Shown in pieces: positions 33,400 to 43,469 of a DNA stretch of 64,000 nt (position 1 is the stretch's first letter; each line of letters begins with the position of its first letter). Below the pieces are notes generated by a model that saw only the letters and a list, made by a program, of their open reading frames with translations, made no database searches and had not been told where the DNA came from. Origin of the DNA: Cardiocondyla obscurior. Lineage: Eukaryota > Arthropoda > Insecta > Hymenoptera > Formicidae. The DNA is taken from contig NC_091891.1 in the NCBI RefSeq assembly GCF_019399895.1, positions 186,001 through 250,000 on the forward strand, written 5' to 3'. A program made the translations under genes and the position numbers.

Positions 33400-34602
33400 T
33401 TACGTGATCTTACATACGACGTTGGTCAATGGATTGTATTGAACCAAACGATCGTGTATGATGAGACAGTAAGCCGTGGTATTTGGCGCTACATTGTCCT
33501 TGCATTCAAACTCCAATCTCACGTCCACGGTAGCGGTTTTAACCGACTCGTTTTGACGCGAGCAGTCGATGATGACGAACAAACCGTTGAGCAGAAACAA
33601 CGTGACGGTGAGATTCGGTTCGAGATACTCGTAGCCGTAGTTTTCTTTGCAAAAACGCGCGTACGCGTCGTAAAGAATCGCGTATCTACGTTTGCCAAAG
33701 TCGAGATTCATATCATCGTACGAGTAGCACTCTGAATTGAGATAGAGCTTCACGTTGGTCAGTTTGCAATTGTCGAAACGACTGTTGTCTTCAGACATAA
33801 CGTTTTTTCGACCCGTCTGCAGAGCAAAGATGATGTATCGAGGTTTCTCGAGTTGCGTGGCGGTCTTGATGGCCCATGAGTGTTTGGTTGTGAGTTGCAG
33901 TAGTGGAAACTCGTACAAATTCCATGAGCGAAAACCCATACTGACGAATCGGCCGCTCTCCAAGATGCGCAACATCGCCAATTTCTTTACCTCGTTCAAA
34001 AGTACATGAGGCATACGCCATTGTATCTTCAGCAAGTCAACTTTAGGCTCGAGCGCGGAACTGCCCACTAGACAGTTGTTGTCGTTGCGCGCTCGTATAA
34101 GAATCAATTCGTGACGAGCATTGATCACGACGCGCCTATAGTCTTCGCAAAATCCTAGCAGCATGTTGAGCGGTACGCAGAAATTGAAGTAACCGTTCGC
34201 ATTGATCGTGGGACCGAGCCATCCCGCGTTCCGCAGAATCACGCTCCTGTCGGATGAAACGGTCGCGTAATTTTTCAGCGTGCTGGTTACGTCAACGTTT
34301 CTGTTACGATCGATCTCCACACCGTCGAGCTCGTATCGTATCTCATCGAACATGAAGGCGATGCAGTTGTCTCCGAGAGTCACGTCAGCTCCCGCAACCA
34401 CCTTGCCCTCCGTTAATTTTCCCTTGATGTAGAGAAAACTCTCGTGCGGCAGCGTGTACAGATCTTGTTGCTGTATCGGTATTCTTATCTCATCGCTGTA
34501 TCCGAACGTCGTATTGGCAAACGGATTGTATGCGTGAATCTCAATCTTGACGATTCGATCGTCGAAGACCGGTTCGTCTTGGATATTCAGAATGTCGGCC
34601 AT
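33400..34602 (-). CDS. Major-capsid-like protein, intact copy (400 aa)
   Basis: The 400-codon frame is fully open from ATG 34602. No transmembrane segment is seen. It is rich in beta-strand-like alternation, with features such as NPFANTTFGYSDEIRIPIQQ near the start, FDEIRYELDGVEID at about 90, and FNFCVPLNMLLGFCEDYRR at about 140. Similar proteins occur next to protein-primed PolB genes in insect genomes. By size and position, this is the best candidate for the double-jelly-roll major capsid of the element. That assignment is inferred, not shown by a motif. It lies 3 bp from the 62-codon gene upstream, which suggests co-transcription. The other arm's copy is split by a transposon at 40473. 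Confidence 0.55.
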   Translation of the reverse strand: MADILNIQDEPVFDDRIVKIEIHAYNPFANTTFGYSDEIRIPIQQQDLYTLPHESFLYIKGKLTEGKVVAGADVTLGDNCIAFMFDEIRYELDGVEIDRNRNVDVTSTLKNYATVSSDRSVILRNAGWLGPTINANGYFNFCVPLNMLLGFCEDYRRVVINARHELILIRARNDNNCLVGSSALEPKVDLLKIQWRMPHVLLNEVKKLAMLRILESGRFVSMGFRSWNLYEFPLLQLTTKHSWAIKTATQLEKPRYIIFALQTGRKNVMSEDNSRFDNCKLTNVKLYLNSECYSYDDMNLDFGKRRYAILYDAYARFCKENYGYEYLEPNLTVTLFLLNGLFVIIDCSRQNESVKTATVDVRLEFECKDNVAPNTTAYCLIIHDRLVQYNPLTNVVCKIT

Positions 34603-34605
34603 CGT

Positions 34606-34794
34606 TCAGATAAAATTATTTTGCCCAGCAAATCCGAGCGATCTCAGAAATTCAACGTTTGTTTCGGTCAGTCTTCTTCTTCTTATCCTTCCAACGCTAT
34701 TTACAGCGATATGTTGTCGCGGTTCAGGCTGTTGAATCGTACCAGTACCGAAACTGATCGTCGTAACGCGTCTCGTTTCGTTCGGTATTAACAT
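34606..34794 (-). CDS. 62-residue basic protein, left copy
   Basis: A short open frame from ATG 34794, immediately before the capsid-like gene. It is conserved between both arms with few changes. It has an RRIRRRRL-like basic patch (IRRRRLTE) at about 38-45 and a hydrophobic end (FLRSLGF). Position between two capsid-like genes suggests a virion component, but no family is recognised. Confidence 0.5.
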   Translation of the reverse strand: MLIPNETRRVTTISFGTGTIQQPEPRQHIAVNSVGRIRRRRLTETNVEFLRSLGFAGQNNFI

Positions 34795-34797
34795 GCC

Positions 34798-35328
34798 ACG
34801 TTATCGTTATCGTTATCGTTGTCGTTGTAGTCGCACGTGCAATCTGACAGTGATCTCCTCTCCGCGAAAGTCGAGCAGTCGTCCGTTTTAGTTGGTGACG
34901 CGTATCGTGAGATCCGTAACGTATCGCACGATGATCGGTAGGTAAATGACCTGTGTGGGCGTTTCCGTGATCTTATATCCCGGTGGCACTTTCGGTGAAA
35001 ATTCATGAATCGTGTGCACGCGTTCGCCGTTGCAGTACGCGCCCGCGGTTACGTTACATTCGATGCGAATAATATTCAGATTGATTATATTGATCGGTAA
35101 GTCGGACTCGTGCCACTTTCGCGGTTGCAGTACGCGGTGCGGTGAGAATCCGAGAAGCGGACCCAACGAGTTTGGTTTTGAAAAGTTCACCACGTACGCG
35201 GATTTGATCTCGCTTTTTATAGTGTTGAAGTTGGCGCGAATCGCTATCGAGAAATCATCATTCTTCTCGCTCTTCTCATTACGATTTCCATCGACGGTGT
35301 CGCGTTGTCGTGGCATCGCGTGTTTCAA
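34798..35328 (-). pseudogene. Second capsid-like protein, truncated left copy
   Basis: It enters at the inner arm edge (35328), so its N-terminus is missing. The frame runs about 145 codons to a TAA where the other arm has CAA (before NGR). It continues in frame to a basic RLQRQR end at about 34800. It is beta-rich and Asn/Ile-rich. See 38633-39200 for the open copy. Confidence 0.7.
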
Positions 35329-35848
35329 TTACTGATGAGTGGTTGCAAGGAACTGACTGCTCGACAGTTGAAGGATTCATCTTGATCCAAATTGTTTTCA
35401 TGTTTATAGAGATAAAAATTATCATTCTCGTTCTCACTCACTTTGCCCTCGTAAACAAATGTGCACTTGCTTCAACCCTCATTTATAAAATAGACTACGC
35501 AGAGAACAAAAGCTGTGCGGCTAAACGCAAAGACTCTGCAAAACAGAGGGTACCTGCTATTCGATGGGTGTACATTTTTTTTGTCGGAAAGAAATAAGTC
35601 AACGTTTTTAATTCCGAAAAGTAAAAGTTTGTAAAATAATTTTAGACGAGAATAACCGAATTCTTTTTATCTGAAAAAGATAAGCTAACGGTTTTTTACT
35701 AACGGTTTTTAATACCGTGAATATTAGTAAATGACTCAATATAATTTGAGAGAAAGTAAGAAATGAAATCACATGATTAATTGGTAGTAAAGAGTAGAAT
35801 ATAACGCACTCGTTATACCTTTTTTGTCACAATGCGTGAATCTCATTA
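35329..35848. other. Unique sequence at the left inner junction
   Basis: The sequence is unrelated to the partner arm. It starts TTACTGATGAGTGG directly after the inverted repeat ends. An open frame at 35310-35597 has no recognised motif. The last 200 bp are AT-rich and may be the upstream region of the 35849 gene. Confidence 0.45.
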
Positions 35849-36310
35849 GTGATTGAGCGATCGACGACTATGTACGAAATGAACAACGAAGAAATCAAAG
35901 TTGATGAAGAAATCGAAGTTGATGAAAAAATCGATGAGATTCATCCCTTGTCGGAGGATAGTGCCTGCAACACCGACGACGACGAAACGGTTGAAAATAC
36001 TACGCGGAAAACGGTCAATTTGCGGAATTTAAGCGCGATTACTCCGCGTACGAAATTTTGTGCTATATATTTTTATTACGGTGACGAGCGAGAATACAAC
36101 GTGTGCGCTTCTTGTTTGATATCGATGCAATACGATTTATATGACCCCATCTTCAAGATTCGCAAACACGTTGTAGGATCCTATGACAGCCTCTACGGTA
36201 CGCCGCAACGTTTGTTATAATCTCGTGTGATATGTGCCCGGTGTGCACAACTGCGTGAGCGAGCAATGTACTTCGATTCTACATTCGCGTTAATTGCTAA
36301 TGTAGGTTTT
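35849..36310 (+). pseudogene. Small acidic protein with two CxxC pairs, one nonsense codon
   Basis: The N-terminus is acidic and repetitive (KVDEEIEVDEKIDE). NVCASCLIS appears at about residue 90. After a TAA at 36218-36220 the same frame goes on to RVICARCAQLRER. The two CxxC pairs about 45 residues apart could form one zinc site if the TAA were originally a sense codon. No family is recognised. It lies upstream of the polymerase gene in the same direction. Confidence 0.45.
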
Positions 36311-36313
36311 TTT

Positions 36314-36470
36314 ATTTTGTTGTATTTATCGCTAATGTTGTCTTACTTATGTCGTTGTTTTTTGTTGTATTTATCGCTAATGTTGTTGCTTTGTTGTATT
36401 TATTGCTAATACCGTTTTTATCGCTAATGTCGTTGTTTTTGTCGTACTTATTGCTACTGTTGTTGTCTTT
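36314..36470. repeat. Degenerate tandem repeat, T-rich
   Basis: TTGTATTTATCGCTAATG recurs about five times with changes (36320, 36365, 36395, 36417, 36445), interspersed with TCGTTGTTTTTG. It separates the small acidic gene from the polymerase start. Confidence 0.8.
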
Positions 36471-36508
36471 TAACTTTTGAGTGCGCGAGACGTATGATAA
36501 TAATAAAA

Positions 36509-38632
36509 ATGGATCAAAGTCTCCTCGAGGAAGAGCGTCAACTCCTGTTGCAGGCTAACACCGTGACTACCTTGGAAGAATTTTTCACTTGGGCTGAAAG
36601 ATGCGACGAACTAGTAAATCAGCTCGAGGAACGTAGCCGCGCTAAGCGAGCGCGCGTATCCGTCGGGTGCTCGCAATCCACGGTGGCGAGTATCGCGCGA
36701 CTCTTAGGTGCCAAGAAACATTTATACGAACGTTACGTGCACCAGGGTGGTGAGTACGCGAGCACTAGTGCTGCCAACGGTGATGGTGACAAAACGACTA
36801 ATGAACTCGACTGGCGTGAGATCGAGACCGCGTTCAAAAGTCGTATCGCAACGGATGTGGTGATAAACACAAACTATATCGAGCCGCTGCGATTCCTGGA
36901 GGATGCCGGTAACGTGGTGTACGAGCGCATACGAGACATCATGCTTAAAAACAATTGTGTAAAAGTGAATACTGTGTTCAACGGTGAGTTTACGGCCGGG
37001 GACAAACGCACCAACAAAAATATAACCACGAAAAACTGTGAGATTTTTCAAGAAACGGATGTGCGCGAGTGGTACCGGCTGCACGTTGTCGAACCCACGC
37101 TGGCTTCTCTCGAGGAGTTTCAGGAGCGTGACAGCGGATGGGCGTTGTCGCGAATTTTGAATTTGATACGTAAATCAACGTAAATAAGTACAATCCGATG
37201 CGCGTGGGATGCTACGTTACATTGCCGCGGAAGTTAGCCGCTAAAAAAGCAGTGATAAGTGTAAAGTCGATGGACGATAAGTGTCTCGCGTGGTCGGTAG
37301 TGGCAGCTCTGTATCCCGTAAAGCAGCACGTGGATCGGGAATCGTCGTACCCGCATTACGCAACGGTGCTGAACGTCGAGGGTGTACAGTTTCCCGCGAC
37401 TCTTAAAGACGTTGCGAGACTCGAACGATTAAACGATATCTCGATCAATGTGTACGCCACTGAGAGATGTGGAAAAGAAATTAACGTTCTACTTGTACAC
37501 CTCACTAACGAGAAGAAAGAGAAACATGTAAATTTATTGTACGTACAACGCGACGACGACAACGATGAACAGGAAGTAGGACACTTTGCATGTATCAGTG
37601 ATCTGTCACGTCTCATCAGCTCACAACTAAGCGGACGCGAGCATCGTAAATATATTTGTGATCGGTACGTATAATTTTGAATATTTTATTTGATTTTTTT
37701 AAATATATTAAAAAAAATTTTATTTTAGGTGTCTTCATTACTTTAATTCGAGCGAGAAATTTAAGATTCATATCGTGGATTGTGGAACTTTAAACAACTG
37801 CGCTATACGACTACCTAGCGAGGATGACAAATGGCTCAGCTTTTCCAACCACTACAACAAGGAACGCGTACCATTCATCGTATACGCCGATCTGGAGTGC
37901 GTGTTGCGAAAGATCGATCCACCATCGTCGCCGGAGCAAACGACGTTTAACTACCAACGTCATGAAGTATTCAGCATGGGATACTACGTGCGATGCTCGT
38001 TCGACGAGTCGCTGTCAAGATATGAATATCATCGCGGACTCGATTGCATCGAGTGGTTCGTTGAGCAGTTAGTAAAACTGGCTCATCACGAAAAAATTAT
38101 AATATTAAAAACCGTCCCGATGGAGACTTTGTCAAATGCGCAGCGCGAGGAGCATGAGAACGTGACAGTATGCCACGTGTGTAAAAGTCCGTTTGCGGTG
38201 GACGAGAAGCGTGTGCGCGATCATTGCCATATGACCGGTCGGTATAGAGGTCCCGCGCACTCAAAATGTAACGTGCAATACCGCGACACGCGTTACATCC
38301 CCGTCGTGTTTCATAATTTGTCAGGCTACGACGCAAACTTTGTCATAAAAGAAATCACCACGGCGTATGAGGGTAAAGTCGATTTGCTGCCAATAACGAA
38401 GGAAAAATACATCTCTTTTACAAAACATGTAAACGATACAGCTAAGGGACAGGACTTGCGAACTGCGATAAAATTGCGCTTTATAAATTCGTACACATTT
38501 TTGAACGCTAGCCTCGACAAATTATCGTCTTTACTCATTAAAGATAAAATGCGAATCTTGCGCGGTGAATTTGCAAAACTTTCAGAGGAAAATTTCAATC
38601 TCTTGATACGAAAAGGTATATTTCGGTAAAGA
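36509..38632 (+). pseudogene. Protein-primed DNA polymerase B, N-terminal half only
   Basis: Starts at ATG 36509 (MDQSLLEEERQLLL). It is frameshifted near 37180 before NPMRVGCYVTLP, and has a 64-bp intron (37665-37728) that restores a C2H2-like finger (CDRCLHYF). The exonuclease domain follows: VYADLECVL (Exo I, about 37885) and HNLSGYDANF (Exo II, about 38310). Between them, CHVCKSPF...RDHCHMTGRYRGPAHSKCN (about 38170-38270) resembles an endonuclease VII/HNH-type zinc module. Polymerases of this group copy linear genomes from a terminal protein. The gene ends after LLIRKGIF at 38629 and runs directly into capsid-gene sequence. Exo III and all polymerase palm motifs are therefore deleted. Confidence 0.85.
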
Positions 38633-39200
38633 AATTACGATTCCCGAGGGATCGTACGAGATACAGGCCATAGACAAATTTTTGAAACACGCGATGCCGC
38701 GACAACGCGACACCGTTGATAGTCATCGTAGTGAGAAGAGCGAGAAGAACGATGATTTCTCGATAGCAATTTGCGCCAACTTCAACACTATGAAAAGCGA
38801 GATCAAATCCGCGTACGTGGTAAACTTTTCAAAACCAAACTCTTTGGGACCACTTCTCGGATTCTCACCGCACCGTGTACTGCAACCGCGAAAGTGGCAC
38901 GAGTCCGACTTACCGATTAATATAATCAATCTGAATATTATTCGCATCGAATTTAACGTAACCGCGGGCGCATACTGCAACGGCGAATGCGTGCACACGA
39001 TTCATGAATTTTCACCGAAAGTACCACCGAAATATAAGATCACGGAAACGCCCACGCAGATCATTTACCTACCGATCATCGTGCGATACGACGTTACGGA
39101 TCTCACGATACGCATCACTAACCAAAACGGACGACCGCTCGACTTTCGCGGAGAGGAGATCACCATCAGATTGCACGTGCGACTACAACGACAACGATAA
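38633..39200 (+). CDS. Second capsid-like protein, open right copy (N-terminus fused to PolB remnant)
   Basis: Open from the deletion junction (GKEITIPEGSYEIQ, about 38630) to 39200, about 190 codons with no stop. IPEGSYEI followed by a beta-rich, Asn/Ile-rich body resembles minor-capsid or penton-type single jelly-roll proteins that neighbour PolB in virus-like elements, but no catalytic or diagnostic motif exists. The natural start is lost in the junction; the first ATG inside the arm region is not at a gene start. It ends with a basic LHVRLQRQR. The next gene follows 6 bp later. Confidence 0.5.
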
Positions 39201-39206
39201 CGTGAC

Positions 39207-39395
39207 ATGTTAATACCGAACGAAACGAGACGCGTTACGACGATCAGTTTCGATACTGGTACGATTCAACAGCCTGAACCGCGACAACATATCGTTGTAA
39301 ATAGCGTTGGAAGGATAAGAAGAAGAAGACTAACTGAAACAAACGTTGAATTTCTGAGATCGCTCGGATTCGCTGTGCAAAATAATTTTATCTGA
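39207..39395 (+). CDS. 62-residue basic protein, right copy
   Basis: ATG 39207. Nearly identical to the left copy at 34606-34794 (a few substitutions, such as Ala to Val near the end). The frame is open. It is placed between the two capsid-like genes, as in the left arm. Function unknown. Confidence 0.5.
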   Translation: MLIPNETRRVTTISFDTGTIQQPEPRQHIVVNSVGRIRRRRLTETNVEFLRSLGFAVQNNFI

Positions 39396-39398
39396 ACG

Positions 39399-41403
39399 AT
39401 GACCAACATTCTGAATATCCGAGACGAACCGATCTTCGACGATCGAATCGTCAAGATCGAGACTCACGCCTACAATCCATTTGCCAATACGACGTTCGGA
39501 TACAGCGATGAGATAAGAATACCGATACAGCAGCAAGATCTGTACACGCTGCCGCACGAGAGTTTTCTCTACATCAAGGGAAAATTAACGGAGGGCAAGG
39601 TGGTTGCGGGAGCCGACGTGATCCTAGGGGACAACTGCATCGCTTTTATGTTCGATGAGATACGATACGAGCTCGACGGTGTGGAGATCGATCGTAACCG
39701 AAACGTTGGCGTAACCAGCACGCTGAAAAATTACGCGACCGTTTCATCCGACAGGAGCGTGATTCTGCGGAACGCGGGATGGCTCAGTCCCACGATTAAT
39801 GCAAACGGTTACTTTAATTTCTGCGTACCGCTCAACATGCTGCTAAAATTTTGCGAAGACTATAGGCGCGTCGTGATCAACGCTCATCACGAATTGATTC
39901 TTATACGAACGCGCAACGACAACAACTGTCTAGTAGGCAGTTCCACGCTCAAGCCTAAAGTTGACTTGCTGAAGATACAATGGCGTATGCCTCATGTACT
40001 TTTGAACGAGGTAAAGAAATTGGCAATGTTGCGCACCTTGGAAAGCGGTCGATTTGTCAGTATGGGTTTTCGCTCATGGGATCTGTACGAGTTTCCGCTA
40101 CTGCAACTCACGACCAAACACTCATGGGCTATCAAGACCGCCACGCAACTCGAGAAACCTCGATACATCATCTTTGCTCTGCAGACGGGTCGAAAAAACG
40201 TTATGTCCGAAGACAACAGTTGTTTCGACGATTGCAAACTGACCAACGTGAAGCTCTATCTGAATTCAGAGTGCTATCCGTACGACGATATGAACCTCTA
40301 CTTTGACAAACGTAAATACGCGATTCTCTACGACGCGTACGCGCGTTTCTGCAAAGAATACTACGGCTACGAATATCTCGAACCGAATCTCACCGTCACG
40401 TCGTTTCTGCTCAACGGTCCGTTCGTCATCATCGACTGCTCGCGTCAAAACAAATCGATTAAAACCGCCACCACAGTATACTAAGAGACAGTAGGGACAG
40501 TGAGCGTCGGTACCTTTGATCTTTTTCAGCCAAATATTTCTGGTCACATGACCCGGCGCCATGTTTTTGGGCGGCAAATGCCGTATGAATAATTTTGTGG
40601 GCCTCGAGAAATTGAAGTCTTTAGGCAGCAAATGCCGTATAAATAGTACGTAAGCTCCGAGAAATTAAACAATGTTTTTATTTTAATTTTGCATATGCAC
40701 ATTGGAAGGGTGGGTTTGTTTACAATTATATTGCACGTAAACGAATTTAGCGGTTCGCATTTTCTGTTTCTAAAAATTATGTTGCAACTTTATGTGTTGC
40801 AATCATTCTTACCACGAGTGTACACGTTGTAAGAAATTAAACAAAGTTACAGCACTAAGCTCAATACTAACTTATGAAGCTAGTGTATGTACACTACTTT
40901 TTAAGCTAGTGTTGAGCTTGGTGTTAAAACTTTGTTCAATTTCTTGCATCGTGTATGTACACCGAGCTTTAGGGACCATCAATTGCTAGAATCTTGGTCC
41001 GTCTCATAGTTACATCTCATGTCAACTGCCTTTATTAAATAAATATATTTCTTTTCTTTTGTTTCATTATAAGTTCAGAGTTATTAACCCCTTTAAAACA
41101 TAACAAATACGTTATTAAACTGTATTGAAATTAAAGCAATTTCAAATTAATTTACAGTCAACGCTATTGGTGCGCCCAAAAACATGGCCGCTCGTAGATG
41201 CGCGAGCGAAACTGCGCGGCTGACAAATTTTTGCTTACTGTCCCTACTGTCTCTTAGTATACTGTGCCGCTACCGTGGACGTGAGATTCGAGTTTGAATG
41301 CAAGGACAATGTAGCGCCAAATACCACGGCTTACTGTCTCATCATACACGATCGTTTGGTTCAATACAATCCATTGACCAACGTCGTATGTAAGATCACG
41401 TAA
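39399..41403 (+). pseudogene. Major-capsid-like protein, right copy split by a transposon
   Basis: Opens at ATG 39399 (MTNILNIR) and matches the left copy with roughly 5% amino-acid differences up to about codon 355. There the 794-bp element at 40473-41266 interrupts it, and the frame ends in the insert at 40484. The last 43 or so codons resume at 41275 (VDVRFEFECKDNVAP) and end at 41403. Confidence 0.85.
40473..41266. mobile_element. 794-bp non-autonomous DNA transposon, 8-bp target duplication
   Basis: It starts ACAGTATACTAAGAGACAGT and ends with the inverted copy (ACTGTCTCTTAGTATACTGT plus G). The terminal repeats are about 33 bp and nearly perfect. CCGCCACC (40465-40472) and CCGCTACC (41267-41274) flank it, an 8-bp duplication with one change; the left arm shows the empty site CCGCTACC. 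An 8-bp duplication points to a hAT-type element. Inside, GGCAAATGCCGTAT recurs at about 40575 and 40627. There is no transposase. Confidence 0.88.
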
Positions 41404-41514
41404 AAACGATCTTCGACGTGTGTATGTAAAGCGGTGAATCGATGAACGTTGCGTATTCGCTTCCTTTCTGTCATATACGTAACATCGATAGAAAAAGAGA
41501 TTCTCATCATCGTC

Positions 41515-41757
41515 ATGAAACCTTCAAAGTATCAACCATCTTGTTGGTGTAAGAACGCGAGTCGCATGAAGGAAGATAAAACTACGCAAACGGATCCTAG
41601 ACCGACGCATCACTTATTGAACAGAGGAATGACGTATCGAGTGACATCCACGGGAAACACAGTGGTTGACGTAGCCACGCAAACGGATAAGAAGTCGCGA
41701 AGCGAACGACTTCAGGAACGCGTGACGGATTTTGTCTCGAAGCATTTAAAAAAGTAA
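41515..41757 (+). CDS. 80-residue protein with two TQT motifs, right copy
   Basis: ATG 41515. It differs from the left copy by only about one residue (Asp32 to His). Both TQTD cores are preserved. The upstream frame is open to a TTG at 41449, but the ATG fits the start. This near-identity in decaying DNA hints at constraint before integration, not at current function. Confidence 0.6.
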   Translation: MKPSKYQPSCWCKNASRMKEDKTTQTDPRPTHHLLNRGMTYRVTSTGNTVVDVATQTDKKSRSERLQERVTDFVSKHLKK

Positions 41758-41885
41758 TACAATTTGGAAAGGAGGGGATAAAATTAAAAAAATTGACGAA
41801 TACGCTCGCGCGTGTTCAGTAACAAAATTTCCTCCGATCAAATCGCATCGTCATCGTCATCGTCATCGTCATCATCATTATCATC

Positions 41886-42440
41886 ATGTCTACGCCAACG
41901 TTCGTCGATCTGCAAGGATATCTCATCGGACGACGTTTCGTCGTGAAGGACGCGGCGGTGCTGCGAGGTGGTACCATTCTCGCGCATTACGTTTTTGCAA
42001 AGCTTATGCCATGGGGTTTTGTATTGCGAGACGACAGACGCCTCGTTACCTGGTTGGTACGAAATCATCACGGCATAGCGTGGGAAGACAAGGACGTTCC
42101 GTACAGTCAGGCTAAACGCCAGATCATCAGGGCCATACAGAACGAGGAAGATTGCTACAATCACGCCATCGTATACGTCAAAGGACTCGAAAAACGCGAT
42201 TGGCTGCGAGATATGCTTGAAGAGGATTACTATGGCGACGACTATAACGATGGTCACAAATTCTACACGGACAATCTGATCGTTAGAAACATCGAAGATA
42301 ATTTCGAATATGTTGAATCACTTAGCGATTTAAACGATTCGAATACTTTCCGCTGTAAGAGACATTCCAAAAATTGCGCCGTGCAAAATGTATTTAAATT
42401 GTACAATTGGTGGCGTAACCGTCAAAATGATGATGTATAA
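41886..42440 (+). CDS. 184-residue protein, intact copy; possible exonuclease-like fold
   Basis: Open from ATG 41886. FVDLQGYLIGRRFVVKDAAVL at the start, a hydrophobic AIVYVKGLEKRDWL in the middle, and CKRHSKNCAVQNVFKLYNW at the end give a pattern loosely like DEDD-type 3'-5' exonucleases (Asp in strand 1, later His/Cys-containing helix). The acidic residues are not all obvious, so this is a guess. The family recurs next to protein-primed PolB genes in insects. An acidic Asp/Glu/Tyr patch (EEDYYGDDYNDG) sits at about 120. The left copy has a nonsense codon. Confidence 0.5.
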   Translation: MSTPTFVDLQGYLIGRRFVVKDAAVLRGGTILAHYVFAKLMPWGFVLRDDRRLVTWLVRNHHGIAWEDKDVPYSQAKRQIIRAIQNEEDCYNHAIVYVKGLEKRDWLRDMLEEDYYGDDYNDGHKFYTDNLIVRNIEDNFEYVESLSDLNDSNTFRCKRHSKNCAVQNVFKLYNWWRNRQNDDV

Positions 42441-42751
42441 TTTTTGAATAAACTTTTCTTCATACTTATACTTCTGCGCCTTTGGATTGTTTTACCCCTC
42501 TCCTAATTACCCTTTCTCAATTACCTTTTACCAATCACTTTTTCTTAATTACCCTCTCCGATAATTGTCTAACTGCATTTTATATTACCCCACTTTATGC
42601 AAAATTTTAAATAATGAAAGAGAGGATTTTTCATAACCGTCCTCGACTCGAGGTACCATCCAATCGTGCAATCAGTACATTCTTCGCTTTGGCTGCAGCA
42701 GCAACGATTACAACTTCGTCTACGACTACGTCTACGATTACGAATATAACA

Positions 42752-43467
42752 ATGTATTACACCGAGAGAAACTGCTACAAAATGCGTCGAATTGATTGCG
42801 GTAATGAACCTCCTCATCTCACGAGTAAGTATTTTTTTCTTATAAAAATTATTTACTTTAAAATTAATACATTAATATTCACGATTGTTCTTATTTAATT
42901 TCCAGCGTCCAACCGAAACGATACGTGACGCGCTTACTATGCAGGCGATACCCGCTGACTCGCACGGGATACAAATATCTCGAGATCGGCGTGAACGTTG
43001 GACCGCGGAGTTTTGTGGAGATCATCGTAGGCGATAATTGAGGAGATGAATTGTCGATGTTGCTTGACACCGGGAAGGAACTCTGCGAGCATCGATGGAC
43101 AATTCAGAATATGCTTCGCGATCGACCGAAGCAACCATACGACTGTTTAAACATAGGTTCGCTCACAGTGCGAATATGTTATATGAACGAAATGAAACTT
43201 GTGCGACTTGAATCTTTCGACGCACGTATGGCTATGACCGAGGCTACGTTCACGCAAATGTTGGATTTTGATGATTGCGTCGCTTTGAAATTCAACGTAC
43301 TCACCAAAACCCTACCGAAGATCGACGACAAATACGAGTAATTTTGTAAATTCGCTTCCGCATCAAGAAGTCGTACCGAAGCAGTGAGCGCTGTACGCAG
43401 CAGCGATTCCTTCGACGAACAACAAATTATAGATTGTGAAATGCTTGCGATTATAATAAATGTGTAA
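42752..43467 (+). pseudogene. PC4-like small protein, dead right copy
   Basis: Exon 1 (42752-42824) and exon 2 (42906-43467) correspond to the left gene. Exon 1 is one base shorter near its end, so the splice leads to a frameshift. In exon 2, CGA is TGA (after VGDN, about 43038) and CAA is TAA (after DKYE, about 43340). Splice signals are intact. Confidence 0.82.
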
Positions 43468-43469
43468 GA

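Larger units (their letters stand above)
30398..35328. repeat. Left inverted arm (4931 bp)
   Basis: It matches 44400-38682 in reverse complement from AGTAGATGTATA at the outer edge to TGTTTCAA at 35321-35328, where the sequences diverge sharply. Without the 794-bp insertion and its 8-bp duplication, the partner arm is 4917 bp. This arm keeps the capsid-like gene and the spliced PC4-like gene open, but has stops in the 185-codon gene and in the second capsid gene. Confidence 0.93.
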
